From a virus, in IMG/VR virus record IMGVR_UViG_3300032083_000364, positions 1 through 46,171 of that record: a stretch of 46,171 bases of DNA. One strand, given 5' to 3'. The notes under the pieces are model-generated. The model did no database searches. It had not been told where the DNA came from and saw only the letters and a list, made by a program, of their open reading frames with translations. Below, in pieces: positions 21,068 through 28,985 of the stretch (its first letter is position 1; each line of letters begins with the position of its first letter). The translations under genes were made by a program, and so were the position numbers.

Positions 21068-22821
21068 AGTTATTATTTGACATAGAAACTGATGGCTTAG
21101 ATGCCACTAAGATATGGTGCCTAGTAGCACAAGAAGTGGATACAGCTCAGGTGTGGTCGTATGGCCCTGATGATATTGAAGAAGGTGTTAAGCTTTTGAA
21201 CAACGCTTCGCAGCTTTCGGGACATAACATCATTGGCTTTGACATACCAGTGCTTGAGAAACTCACATCTTTCAAACTAGCTCATCAAAAAATAGTAGAC
21301 ACTCTTGTATATTCTAGACTATTTAATCCTGTACGTGAAGGTGGTCATAGCCTTTCAGTATGGGGATCTAAACTAGGTCTGGCTAAGATTGAGTTTAAGG
21401 AGTTTGATTCATACTCAGATGATATGCTTGAGTACTGTAAGCGTGACGTAGCTGTTAACGTGAAAGTATATAAAGCATTACAGAGAGAAGGCGTAGGGTT
21501 TAGCCCTGAGTGTATGGCGCTTGAAGAAGAAGTAGCTCAGATACTCAAGAAGCAGGAGCAGCAAGGCTTTTACTTCGATGAATATAAGGCAACGATGCTG
21601 CTGGCTCTTATGCGTGAGAAGATGGCAGAGACAGAGGCTGAAGTATGTAAGGTGTTCAAACCTAAGATAGATGAGCGTCTGATATATCGTAGAGAAAATG
21701 CTGGCGGTGGCATTGCCAAGACAGGTAGCTGGGATACACCTTCAGGTAAAGGCGTTAGGCTTACGGCTGAAGAGTATGAAACCCTTTCGCAACCTGCTGT
21801 GTTCTCTACAACTAGGACTACGACAGTAGACTTCAACATAGGATCTAGGAAACAGGTTGGAGAATACTTAGTAGAGTTTGGATGGAAGCCTAAAGAGTTT
21901 ACTGTCAATGGTAGACCAGTGGTTAACGAGAAAACTCTTTCTTCTATTGAAGGTATACCTGAAGCAGAGCTAATCAAAGACTATCTGATGTATCAGAAAC
22001 GTGAGGCACAGATAAAGTCTTGGATAGAAGCCGTTAGAGAAGATGGTAGGGTTCATGGCTTTGTAATACCTAACGGTACTATAACGGGGCGCATGACTCA
22101 TCGTGAACCTAACATGGCTCAAGTACCCAGTTCCAACTCACCATTTGGAGAGGACTGTAGAGCTTGCTGGACTGTACCCAAGGGATACAAACTGGTGGGT
22201 ATAGACGCCAGCGGCCTAGAACTTAGGATGCTTGCTCACTATATGGAAGACGAGGACTATACTAATGAAATCATTAACGGAGATGTACACACCGCTAATC
22301 AAAAACTTGCGGGACTTGAATCAAGAAATCAGGCTAAGACATTTATCTATGCGCTCTTATACGGAGCAGGAGATGAAAAGCTTGGAAGCGTGGCTGGAGG
22401 AGGCAGAGCAGTTGGTCAGGGACTTAGAAAATCTTTCTTTGATAATCTTCCAGCATTTACAAATCTCAAAAACAAAGTTGCGAGAGCGGCAGGTCGAGGC
22501 TACCTCAAAGGGCTAGATGGTCGAAAGCTCTTTGTAAGATCAGAACATTCAGCACTTAACACTTTACTACAAGGTGCTGGTGCTATTGTTATGAAGCAAG
22601 CCTTGGTGCTGTTCAATGATGAGCTTGAGAAGGAAGGCTTAGACGCTCACTTTGTATGTAACGTACATGATGAGTGGCAGCTTGAGGTTCTTGAGAAAGA
22701 CGCTGATCGTGTAGGTAAGATGGGTGTCGAAGCTATTATAAATGCTGGTGATTATCTTTACCTTAATTGTCCACTAGACGGAGAATATAATGTCGGAAAC
22801 AACTGGTCGGAGACACACTGA
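21064..22821 (+). CDS. DNA polymerase, family A (T7 gp5-like), 585 aa
   Basis: N-terminal 3'-5' exonuclease with FDIETDGLD (D6, E8), later GHNIIGFDIP and YCKRDV. Polymerase motif A VGIDASGLELRMLA with D381; motif B (O-helix) RNQAKTFIYALLYG with R421, K425, Y429, Y433; motif C VHDEW with H535-D536-E537. Y429 is the position equivalent to E. coli Phe762, i.e. the Tyr form found in T7. Shorter than T7 gp5 (704), mostly in the thumb/linker region. Role: replicates phage DNA with the adjacent helicase and ssDNA-binding protein. ATGA overlap with primase-helicase and TGATG overlap with the next gene. Confidence 0.95.
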   Translation: MKLLFDIETDGLDATKIWCLVAQEVDTAQVWSYGPDDIEEGVKLLNNASQLSGHNIIGFDIPVLEKLTSFKLAHQKIVDTLVYSRLFNPVREGGHSLSVWGSKLGLAKIEFKEFDSYSDDMLEYCKRDVAVNVKVYKALQREGVGFSPECMALEEEVAQILKKQEQQGFYFDEYKATMLLALMREKMAETEAEVCKVFKPKIDERLIYRRENAGGGIAKTGSWDTPSGKGVRLTAEEYETLSQPAVFSTTRTTTVDFNIGSRKQVGEYLVEFGWKPKEFTVNGRPVVNEKTLSSIEGIPEAELIKDYLMYQKREAQIKSWIEAVREDGRVHGFVIPNGTITGRMTHREPNMAQVPSSNSPFGEDCRACWTVPKGYKLVGIDASGLELRMLAHYMEDEDYTNEIINGDVHTANQKLAGLESRNQAKTFIYALLYGAGDEKLGSVAGGGRAVGQGLRKSFFDNLPAFTNLKNKVARAAGRGYLKGLDGRKLFVRSEHSALNTLLQGAGAIVMKQALVLFNDELEKEGLDAHFVCNVHDEWQLEVLEKDADRVGKMGVEAIINAGDYLYLNCPLDGEYNVGNNWSETH

Positions 22822-23000
22822 TGTCAGAGATGGATGACAATTTAGAAGCTTGGTACAGACTTGCTGATGATGAAGCAGATGAAATGTTTTTAGCATATGA
22901 TTATGGCCCAATATCTTGGAGAATACAGGATGGGATAAGATGGGTATACGTCCATGAAAATATTTGGGTTTCAGAACTAGGAGAATATGAAGAATGGTAG
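22821..23000 (+). CDS. Small acidic Trp-rich protein, 59 aa
   Basis: MSEMDDNLEAWYRLADDEAD, then EMFLAYDYGPISWRIQDGIR, ending SELGEYEEW. Strongly acidic, with six Trp in 59 residues. It starts by TGATG overlap with the polymerase gene and ends 7 nt inside the next gene; such coupling supports coding. Acidic size and place beside the polymerase could fit an inhibitor that mimics DNA, but nothing proves this. Function unknown. Confidence 0.65.
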   Translation: MSEMDDNLEAWYRLADDEADEMFLAYDYGPISWRIQDGIRWVYVHENIWVSELGEYEEW

Positions 23001-23359
23001 CGTCAAAAACAACTGGTCAGAAACCCACTGATCCAAATAGAATAGGTGACATATCAGAATACTATGCAGTAACTTGGCTATGGGATAACGGCTATGAAGT
23101 GTTCATGAATGCTGGAGCAACTGGTGCCGTTGATATGATAGCTGTAGATAAGTCTGGTAAATCTATTTTGATAGATGTGAAAACTATGCAGAAAGATTAC
23201 AGATCACCTACGAATATTTACAGTATAAGACGGGTACGTAGTAAAGAGCAGAAAAAGCTTGGCGTACACTTTTTAGCATTCAACCCTGAGACACGTAAGC
23301 TGCACTTCGTAAAACATCAAGACCACGGGCCAGAGGTACATCAACATGAACTCTTCTAA
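22994..23359 (+). CDS. PD-(D/E)XK nuclease-like protein, 121 aa
   Basis: GDISEYYAVTWLWDNGYEVF provides the N-terminal helix and Glu, GAVDMIAVD the catalytic Asp, and SILIDVKTM the (D/E)-X-K element, in the order of the PD-(D/E)XK fold. At 121 residues it resembles small phage resolvase/endonuclease-like proteins that act on branched or damaged DNA. Located among replication and recombination nucleases. Specificity unknown. Overlaps the preceding gene by 7 nt and the following exonuclease by 14 nt. Confidence 0.75.
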   Translation: MVASKTTGQKPTDPNRIGDISEYYAVTWLWDNGYEVFMNAGATGAVDMIAVDKSGKSILIDVKTMQKDYRSPTNIYSIRRVRSKEQKKLGVHFLAFNPETRKLHFVKHQDHGPEVHQHELF

Positions 23360-24200
23360 AGACTTAGACAGCTTAGTAGATGATATGTACTCTGCTGTCA
23401 TTGAAGCTACTGACGGTAAAGAGTTACCTGATGAAGCTATAGAGGACTTTGGCGAGCGTATGAAGGACGTTCTTAGAAGTTGGACTGAGCCACACAAGCA
23501 GACTAAAGGGCTGCGTATGAGTAGTATAGGCCGTCCTGCGAGGCAGTTATGGTACGACTCTAAAGAAGTAGACGATAGGTACAAACCTAAAGCAGCTACA
23601 CAGATTAAGTTCTTGTACGGACATATCTTAGAAGAAGTACTGCTGATGCTGGTGAGGCTATCAGGTCATACTGTAACTGATGAGCAGAAAGAAGTAGTAG
23701 TTGATGGCATCAAAGGCCACATGGACTGCAAGATAGACGGTGAAGTTATTGATGTTAAGACCGCATCTAACTTTGCCTTCAAGAAGTTCTCTGAAGGTAC
23801 GCTAATAGGCGACGATAGTTTTGGCTATATAGCACAGCTTTCAGGTTACGAGGCGGCAGAAGGTACAAGTGAAGGTGGTTTCTTAGCCATCAACAAAGAG
23901 TCAGGTGAGTTAGCTCTGTTCAGACCAGGAGTATTATCTAAACCAAATGTAAAAGAAAAAATAAAAGAACTAAAAGAAGCATTAGCACTTGACAAACCTC
24001 CTAGTCATTGTTATAATCCTATACCTGAAGGTAAGAAAGGTAACGAGGTTTTACATAGAACTTGTGGATACTGCCCCCATAAAGAGAACTGCTGGTCTGA
24101 TTCCAATGATGGCTCTGGTCTAAGAATCTTTAAATACTCAAACGGTTATAAATATTTTACTAAAGTTGTAGCTGAGCCTAGAGTAATGGAGATTACATGA
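23346..24200 (+). CDS. PD-(D/E)XK exonuclease (RecB/Cas4-like), 284 aa
   Basis: LRMSSIGRPARQLWYDSKEV is the N-terminal motif, GHMDCKIDGEVIDVKTAS the Asp ... D-V-K active site, and SFGYIAQLSGYEAA the QxxxY motif of RecB-family nucleases. C-terminal cysteines occur in SHCYNP and in RTCGYCPHKENCW, similar to the Fe-S-coordinating Cys set of Cas4/AddB nucleases. Likely role: 5'-3' degradation of host DNA and recombination, as T7 gp6 does, although from another family. A perfect-consensus promoter lies within the gene (23989-24017). Fe-S binding is inferred from Cys spacing. Confidence 0.82.
   Translation: MNSSKDLDSLVDDMYSAVIEATDGKELPDEAIEDFGERMKDVLRSWTEPHKQTKGLRMSSIGRPARQLWYDSKEVDDRYKPKAATQIKFLYGHILEEVLLMLVRLSGHTVTDEQKEVVVDGIKGHMDCKIDGEVIDVKTASNFAFKKFSEGTLIGDDSFGYIAQLSGYEAAEGTSEGGFLAINKESGELALFRPGVLSKPNVKEKIKELKEALALDKPPSHCYNPIPEGKKGNEVLHRTCGYCPHKENCWSDSNDGSGLRIFKYSNGYKYFTKVVAEPRVMEIT
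23989..24017 (+). promoter_or_regulatory. Perfect-consensus sigma70 promoter inside exonuclease gene
   Basis: TTGACA, exactly 17 bp, TATAAT: both hexamers match consensus at every base. It lies 180 nt before the 24197 start, inside the exonuclease coding sequence, and would supply the 98-residue gene, endonuclease I, the DUF3310 protein and ribonucleotide reductase. Confidence 0.75.
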
Positions 24201-24493
24201 ACAGCAAAATCGTAAAAAGAATAAATAGACACGCAGACTCTCTTCTATTAAAGTGGATTAAGACACTTGTACCTAATGAAGAACACGATAAAATATCTTT
24301 AGATAATCTATATTCTTTTCTTCCAGATGTGAATTATTTCAAAGCTAATGGTAGTTTAAGACTCAGCTTCTACAGTCCTAAATGGACTCGTAAAGGTATT
24401 AAGAAGTTAGTAATGCAGGGTAATTCAATTGAAGATATATCTATGGAAGACTTGGTAAGTCTTGCTAAAAAGAAAGGGAGTGTCCAAGATTAG
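24197..24493 (+). CDS. Protein of unknown function, 98 aa
   Basis: ATGA overlap with the exonuclease. MNSKIVKRINRHADSLLLKW, basic N-terminus, then SLDNLYSFLPDVNYFKANGS, FYSPKWTRKGIKKLVMQG and a mixed-charge C-terminus. The second half (KWTRKGIKKLVMQ, EDISMEDLVSLAKKKG) looks like two short helices. Placed directly before endonuclease I; probably a recombination/replication accessory protein by location. No family recognised. Confidence 0.68.
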   Translation: MNSKIVKRINRHADSLLLKWIKTLVPNEEHDKISLDNLYSFLPDVNYFKANGSLRLSFYSPKWTRKGIKKLVMQGNSIEDISMEDLVSLAKKKGSVQD

Positions 24494-25010
24494 TACAAAG
24501 AAACGTGCAGCTAGTGGTCGGAGAAAGCCAAAAGTACCTCGCCCTAAAAAATATACTAAAGCTGATGGAAGTAAGTATGATTCTGTATGGGAATCAGTGC
24601 TGCACGAATCTATTTTGAAAGATTGGTATCATCATGCAGATAAGATACACTATGTTATAGAGCATACTTATGAGCCTGACTTTGTTAGGGAGATAGGGAA
24701 CAAAACTATATTGCTAGAATCTAAAGGTAGGTTTTGGGATTTCGCTGAATATAATAAATATATATGGGTGAAGAAACATTTACCTAAAGATACAGAACTT
24801 GTTTTTTTATTTGCAAACCCATCTGCTCCTATGCCTGGAGCTAAACGTCGCAAAGACGGTACTAAACGTAGCCATGCAGAATGGGCAGGAGTTAATGGTT
24901 TTAGGTGGTTTAGTGAAGATAGTATTCCTAATGAATGGATTGATGTGTCTGCTAAAGAAACTGACGAATTTAAAAAACGTAATGACAAAATAAACTTGGA
25001 GATGCAATGA
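24480..25010 (+). CDS. Endonuclease I, Holliday-junction resolvase (T7 gp3-like), about 176 aa
   Basis: Active-site order of phage T7 endonuclease I is visible: VWESVLHESIL (Glu20 equivalent), HTYEPDF (Asp55 equivalent), LLESKGRF (Glu65 and Lys67 equivalents), followed by KHLPKDTELVFLF. A very basic N-terminus (STKKRAASGRRKPKVPRPKK) may bind DNA. Role: cleaves branched DNA before packaging and degrades host DNA. The start is uncertain: GTG at 24480 or TTG at 24462 are both in frame, neither has good ribosome-site spacing, and no in-frame ATG precedes the domain. C-terminal KWF-type tail (GFRWFSEDSI) is typical of marine versions. Confidence 0.85.
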   Translation: MSKISTKKRAASGRRKPKVPRPKKYTKADGSKYDSVWESVLHESILKDWYHHADKIHYVIEHTYEPDFVREIGNKTILLESKGRFWDFAEYNKYIWVKKHLPKDTELVFLFANPSAPMPGAKRRKDGTKRSHAEWAGVNGFRWFSEDSIPNEWIDVSAKETDEFKKRNDKINLEMQ

Positions 25011-25408
25011 GTATTGATGATGCTTCAAAAGAAGATTGGGATTCTATTATTAAATCTACTAGTTATAAAAAAGCTTCAGGTAGTCACAAGCATGATGTAG
25101 AAAATACTTTGAAAGATGATGCAGTAAATTATCATCCTGTATATAGTGATACTGCACCTTACGATGAGTCTGACCTAGACATGGTACACAAGCCTTCTCA
25201 TTATAATAATGGTGAAATAGAATGTATTGTTGCTATTAAAGCGATGCTTACTCCTGATGAGTTTGTAGGTTATCTTCGAGGCAACTCATTAAAGTATCGC
25301 TGGAGATTTAGATATAAAAATAAACCTATTGAAGACCTACGAAAAGCTCGTTGGTATGAAGAACGACTGATGAAGTTTTTAATGGAGAATCCGGATGTCT
25401 TGGGATAG
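25007..25408 (+). CDS. DUF3310 / T7 gp1.7-like protein, 133 aa
   Basis: C-terminal half MVHKPSHYNNGEIECIVAIK, then LTPDEFVGYLRGNSLKYRWR, EDLRKARWYEERLMKF is the DUF3310 signature. T7 gp1.7, which carries this domain, is a nucleotide kinase needed for dTTP/dGMP metabolism. The N-terminal 60 residues are polar and probably flexible. Located with nucleotide-metabolism genes (ribonucleotide reductase next). ATGA overlap with endonuclease I. Role by family: deoxynucleotide metabolism. Confidence 0.85.
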   Translation: MSIDDASKEDWDSIIKSTSYKKASGSHKHDVENTLKDDAVNYHPVYSDTAPYDESDLDMVHKPSHYNNGEIECIVAIKAMLTPDEFVGYLRGNSLKYRWRFRYKNKPIEDLRKARWYEERLMKFLMENPDVLG

Positions 25409-25571
25409 GAAAGCAGAAAGGTCTGAAATGTTCCATAAAAGAAACAAAGCAAAAAACAAACAACAAAACAAGGCACGTACCCGTAGTTACAGACAGGAAC
25501 AGCTAACAGAGAAGGACGATTTAAATGACATCGAAGATTGGAAAGCAGGATTACTTAGGGATACAGATTGA
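25395..25571 (+). CDS. Small basic protein overlapping DUF3310 and nrdA, 58 aa
   Basis: GGAG 7 nt before the ATG at 25395. MSWDRKAERSEMFHKRNKAK, NKQQNKARTRSYRQEQLTEK and DDLNDIEDWKAGLLRDTD: a Lys/Arg/Gln-rich first half and an acidic end. It overlaps the preceding gene by 14 nt and the ribonucleotide reductase gene by 47 nt. Good ribosome site and ordinary codon pattern support coding. Function unknown; charged coil suggests an RNA/DNA- or protein-binding adaptor. Confidence 0.62.
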   Translation: MSWDRKAERSEMFHKRNKAKNKQQNKARTRSYRQEQLTEKDDLNDIEDWKAGLLRDTD

Positions 25572-27426
25572 TTACGATAGAGAAAATAAGTTAAATACAT
25601 TTTCAAAAGAAACTCTGAAAGACAGATATTTTTCTGTCGTTGAACATGGAGAAACACATGCACAAGAAGCCTTCGCTAGAGCCTCAGTCTTTGGCGCAAC
25701 GTATCTGGGCATTACTGATTTCGATCTTGCACAGCGACTTTATGACTACTGTAGTAAGGGCTGGTTCGGTTATAGCACTCCTATACTTAGTAACGGGGGA
25801 ACCTCTCGCGGCAATCCTATTAGTTGCTTTCTCAATTATGTTCCTGATTCGCGTAGCGGTTTATCTGCTCATTATGATGAGAACATATGGTTGGCAAGTG
25901 GAGGTGGAGGCTTGGGTGGATATTGGGGTGATATTAGAAGTAATGGCATTCCAACTGCTAACGGTAGCATGTCTACTGGCAGCATCCCTTTCATGGGTAT
26001 AGTAGACAGACAAATGCTTGCCTTTAATCAAGGCATTACAAGAAGAGGTAGTTATGCAGCTTACATGGATATATCTCACCCAGAAATTGAAGAGTTTATC
26101 GGAATTCGTAAGAGTACTGGCGGTGATCTTAATCGTAAGTGTCTTAACCTTCATAATGGCGTTACCATTACTGACAGGTTCTTGCAGGCTGTCCGTGATG
26201 ATGGCGACTGGAGGCTCATTGACCCTAAATCCAAACAGGCTACTCGCACCATATCCGCAAGAGATTTGTGGTGGCAGCTTATACATACCAGGGCAGAAAC
26301 AGGAGAACCTTATATTGTTAACCTTGACCGATGCAACGAGGCCCTGCCACAACAGCAGAAAGACTTAGGACTTAAAGTACGTCAAAGTAATTTATGTTCT
26401 GAGATTACCCTGCCTACTAGTGAAGAGCGAACAGCAGTTTGCTGCTTGTCCAGTGTTAACTTAGAATACTTTGATGAGTGGAAAGACGATGAGTTGTTCA
26501 TCAGTGACCTAGTTACCATGTTGGATAACACACTAGAACACTTTATTGATAATACTGGAGCAAATTTTCGCGGTCAGTTAAATGGTTACAACGTAAACAA
26601 CTTGAAGGACTTTAGCATTGAAGTTGACTACGATAAAAAAGGTTTTACAAAAGCCGCTTATAGTGCATATAGAGAACGTGCGATTGGTCTTGGTGCGATG
26701 GGCTTTCACTCTTATCTTCAACGGAATGGAATACCTTTTGAGGGAATGTACGCAGCTAGTTTTAATAATAGAGCGTTTAAACACATCAAAGAGCAAGCTG
26801 TCTCAGCTAGTAGGGGCTTGGCTGAGGAGCGTGGTGAAGCTCCTGACATGGCTGGTACTGGCCTTCGTAATTCCCATTTGCTTGCCATTGCTCCTAATGC
26901 CAGCAGCAGTATTATATGTGGTGGAACAAGCCCTAGTATTGAGCCTACAAGGGCTAACATATTTACGCACAAGACTTTAACTGGTTCATTTAAAGTAAAG
27001 AACAAGTACTTGGAGAAACTACTAGATGAAAAAGGCATCAATACTGAAAAGACTTGGAAAGCTATAGCGGCTGACGAAGGCTCTGTTAAAAACATTGAAG
27101 GTCTTACTGTAGAAGAAAAAGATATTTTTAAAACGGCATTGGAAATAAATCAGTTTTGGGTTGTTGAGCATGCATACCAGCGTCAAAAATATGTGTGCCA
27201 AAGTCAGTCAGTTAATTTATTTTTTGAGCCACCAGCGGCCTCAGCACCGCAAGCTGTTCATGATGAATATTTACAATACATTAATAGTGTTCACCTTAAT
27301 GGCGCTACTAAACTTAAATCTTTATATTATTTAAGGTCTACTGCTGCTAGAAACACAGAGAATGTTGACATTAAAATCCCAAGAATTAACCTTGAAGAAC
27401 AGGAGTGCCTAAGCTGTGAAGGCTAA
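25525..27426 (+). CDS. nrdA: Class I ribonucleotide reductase, alpha subunit, 633 aa
   Basis: Catalytic residues are all visible: redox Cys C101 (NPISCFLNY), active-site N289-C291-E293 (QSNLCSEITLP), partner Cys at 306/307 (AVCCLSS), Tyr-Tyr radical relay in KSLYYLRSTAARN, and C-terminal swinging pair C628-LS-C631. Role: reduces ribonucleoside diphosphates to deoxy forms for phage DNA synthesis, with NrdB at 29473. Shorter than E. coli NrdA (761) because the N-terminal ATP-cone is missing, so dATP feedback inhibition is probably lost. The beta gene is not adjacent: seven or so small genes lie between. Confidence 0.95.
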   Translation: MTSKIGKQDYLGIQIDYDRENKLNTFSKETLKDRYFSVVEHGETHAQEAFARASVFGATYLGITDFDLAQRLYDYCSKGWFGYSTPILSNGGTSRGNPISCFLNYVPDSRSGLSAHYDENIWLASGGGGLGGYWGDIRSNGIPTANGSMSTGSIPFMGIVDRQMLAFNQGITRRGSYAAYMDISHPEIEEFIGIRKSTGGDLNRKCLNLHNGVTITDRFLQAVRDDGDWRLIDPKSKQATRTISARDLWWQLIHTRAETGEPYIVNLDRCNEALPQQQKDLGLKVRQSNLCSEITLPTSEERTAVCCLSSVNLEYFDEWKDDELFISDLVTMLDNTLEHFIDNTGANFRGQLNGYNVNNLKDFSIEVDYDKKGFTKAAYSAYRERAIGLGAMGFHSYLQRNGIPFEGMYAASFNNRAFKHIKEQAVSASRGLAEERGEAPDMAGTGLRNSHLLAIAPNASSSIICGGTSPSIEPTRANIFTHKTLTGSFKVKNKYLEKLLDEKGINTEKTWKAIAADEGSVKNIEGLTVEEKDIFKTALEINQFWVVEHAYQRQKYVCQSQSVNLFFEPPAASAPQAVHDEYLQYINSVHLNGATKLKSLYYLRSTAARNTENVDIKIPRINLEEQECLSCEG

Positions 27427-27790
27427 ACTTAAAGAGACAATAATTTGGTTTTATTACACATGGGATTCTTTCATGAATCTAAAATACAATCCATTTAGAT
27501 TCATAGGGGATGTAAGTATGCAGATGTATTTAATGCTTGCTTTATCTATGGTGTGGACTGCTTGCTTCTGTAGTTTGATAGCAGGCTGGTCCGGAATTAT
27601 TCCATTAATATATGGTCATGTGTTTACTATATTTGCGCTGTTTATGACCTACGCCACATTCAAAGACGCAGAGAAAAACAATGCAATATGGATAACTAGG
27701 TGGAAAGAAGAGTATAATCTACTTTCTGTGCTTAAACGGCGAGGCAAGAATAAAAACATTTGTCGATGGGACTTGGAGAAAGAGGCATGA
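27416..27790 (+). CDS. Membrane protein, 124 aa, two TM segments
   Basis: GTG start overlapping nrdA by 11 nt, with GGAG about 9 nt upstream. Hydrophobic segments at about 34-60 (MQMYLMLALSMVWTACFCSL) and 65-85 (PLIYGHVFTIFALFMTYATF), with a basic C-terminal tail (VLKRRGKNKNICRWDLEKEA). It probably sits in the host inner membrane. Inserted between the two reductase genes with several other small genes. Unknown function; no holin-like context. Confidence 0.65.
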   Translation: MKAKLKETIIWFYYTWDSFMNLKYNPFRFIGDVSMQMYLMLALSMVWTACFCSLIAGWSGIIPLIYGHVFTIFALFMTYATFKDAEKNNAIWITRWKEEYNLLSVLKRRGKNKNICRWDLEKEA

Positions 27791-27960
27791 AAATACTATT
27801 AGCATTATCTTTACTGTTGTTTACAGCATGTAGCACTACGTCAGGTGACGGAAGCAGGTGGAAAAACATGGAGCCTGATCAGGTACACTGCAAAAAGCAT
27901 GAGTTTAAGGTGTGTGGTTACTACGGCGCACTTTATATTTGTGAGTGTAAGTTGGCATGA
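27787..27960 (+). CDS. Small predicted lipoprotein, 57 aa
   Basis: ATG at 27787 overlaps the previous stop (ATGA). MKILLALSLLLFTACSTTSG is a short lipoprotein signal with lipobox-like FTAC at 12-15; the mature part is about 43 residues with five more Cys (residues after position 30: CKKHEFKVCGYYGALYICEC), likely disulphide- or metal-bound in the periplasm. Could be a superinfection-exclusion or outer-membrane-acting protein; it is far from the lysis genes on the other strand, so a spanin role is less likely. Confidence 0.68.
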   Translation: MKILLALSLLLFTACSTTSGDGSRWKNMEPDQVHCKKHEFKVCGYYGALYICECKLA

Positions 27961-28208
27961 CAGAAGAGCATCCGGTCTACAGGGCTAAATTTTATATATT
28001 AGAGCTAAAAAAGTTTGTATCCTGGAAAGAGTACTTGGACTACTACAATGACTTAGATGAGCACTTTCGGCTATACAGCTACTATTGCTCTCAAATGTGG
28101 GCAAGCTACATGGATGACAAATGCAAGAGGCGTGAAGCGCCATTAAGCTACAAAGAATATGTAGATAAGTACAAAAAACTGTTAGAGGAAGGATTCGTAG
28201 CAGAATGA
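27957..28208 (+). CDS. Small Tyr-rich protein, 83 aa
   Basis: ATGA overlap with the lipoprotein gene and a 4-bp overlap with the phosphatase gene. MTEEHPVYRAKFYILELKKF, SWKEYLDYYNDLDEHFRLYS and YKEYVDKYKKLLEEGFVAE: 12 Tyr in 83 residues, largely helical and charged. No domain recognised. Confidence 0.62.
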   Translation: MTEEHPVYRAKFYILELKKFVSWKEYLDYYNDLDEHFRLYSYYCSQMWASYMDDKCKRREAPLSYKEYVDKYKKLLEEGFVAE

Positions 28209-28936
28209 AAGACAACATTAAATACAACGCAGTGTTTATTTCTGATTTACATTTAGGGTCTAAACATTGTCAATCAGATAAACTGCTAGACTTCCTAAAA
28301 ACTGTAGAAACTAATAATCTTTTTCTTGTTGGGGATATAATAGATGGCTGGCGATTATCAAAGAAGTGGTACTGGCCTAAAGAACACTCTAATATAATAA
28401 AAGAGATATTAAAAAAAGATATTCCTGTGACATACATAACAGGTAATCATGATGAGTTTCTACGATCTTTCGGTAAGTTTGAGGTAGGCAATGTTAAACT
28501 TGTTAACCAGTGTTCTTATACAGGAATAAACTCAGAAAGGTATTTGGTTGCACATGGAGACATGTTTGATTACCTTATGAGGACAAAGTTTGGCAGGCGA
28601 GTAATGTATGTAGGAGACAAAGCCTACAATCTCTTAATATATAGTAACGCCATTGTTAACAGCTACAGGAGGTGGAGAAACAAACCACGATGGTCTTTAT
28701 CGAAGTATTTAAAAAGAAAGGCAAAGGCCGCCGCTAACTTTGTAGGCAACTATGAAGATGAGATGATAAAGTATTGTGATAGGAAAGGATACGATGGTAT
28801 TATATGCGGACACATTCACACTCCAAACATAAAAACCCTAGATAACATAACATATATGAATACAGGTGATTGGTGTGAGAACTGTTCAGCTTTGGTAGAA
28901 ACTATGGAAGGAACTTGGGAAATTATCTATGTCTGA
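28205..28936 (+). CDS. LpxH-like metallophosphatase (UDP-2,3-diacylglucosamine hydrolase family), 243 aa
   Basis: Calcineurin-like metal motifs in order: SDLHLG (D14, H16), VGDIIDGW (D44), TGNHDE (N81, H82), AHGDMFD (H117) and CGHIHTP (H203, H205), then MNTGDWCENC. The insert with YLVAHGDMFDYLMRTKFGRR and the final NTGDW resemble LpxH-type UDP-2,3-diacylglucosamine pyrophosphatases of lipid A synthesis more than general nucleases. Role by family: cleaves UDP-diacylglucosamine to lipid X and UMP at the inner membrane. In a phage it may redirect envelope synthesis or act on another diphosphate. Lies in the metabolic stretch between nrdA and nrdB. Confidence 0.8.
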   Translation: MKDNIKYNAVFISDLHLGSKHCQSDKLLDFLKTVETNNLFLVGDIIDGWRLSKKWYWPKEHSNIIKEILKKDIPVTYITGNHDEFLRSFGKFEVGNVKLVNQCSYTGINSERYLVAHGDMFDYLMRTKFGRRVMYVGDKAYNLLIYSNAIVNSYRRWRNKPRWSLSKYLKRKAKAAANFVGNYEDEMIKYCDRKGYDGIICGHIHTPNIKTLDNITYMNTGDWCENCSALVETMEGTWEIIYV

Positions 28937-28985
28937 TAATAATATTGTAAAATTAGTATCTAACGATGCCAATGAAAATGGATGA
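28929..28985 (+). CDS. Possible 18-codon leader ORF
   Basis: ATG overlapping the phosphatase stop opens MSDNNIVKLVSNDANENG then TGA at 28985, overlapping the start of the membrane-protein frame that follows. Either a short coupled leader or the true N-terminus of that gene cut off by a frameshift near GAAAATGG. The evidence is weak. Confidence 0.3.
   Translation: MSDNNIVKLVSNDANENG

Noticed and set aside
24807-25028. Minus-strand frames over endonuclease I.
   Set aside because: Antisense to a well-supported enzyme gene, with no start signals.
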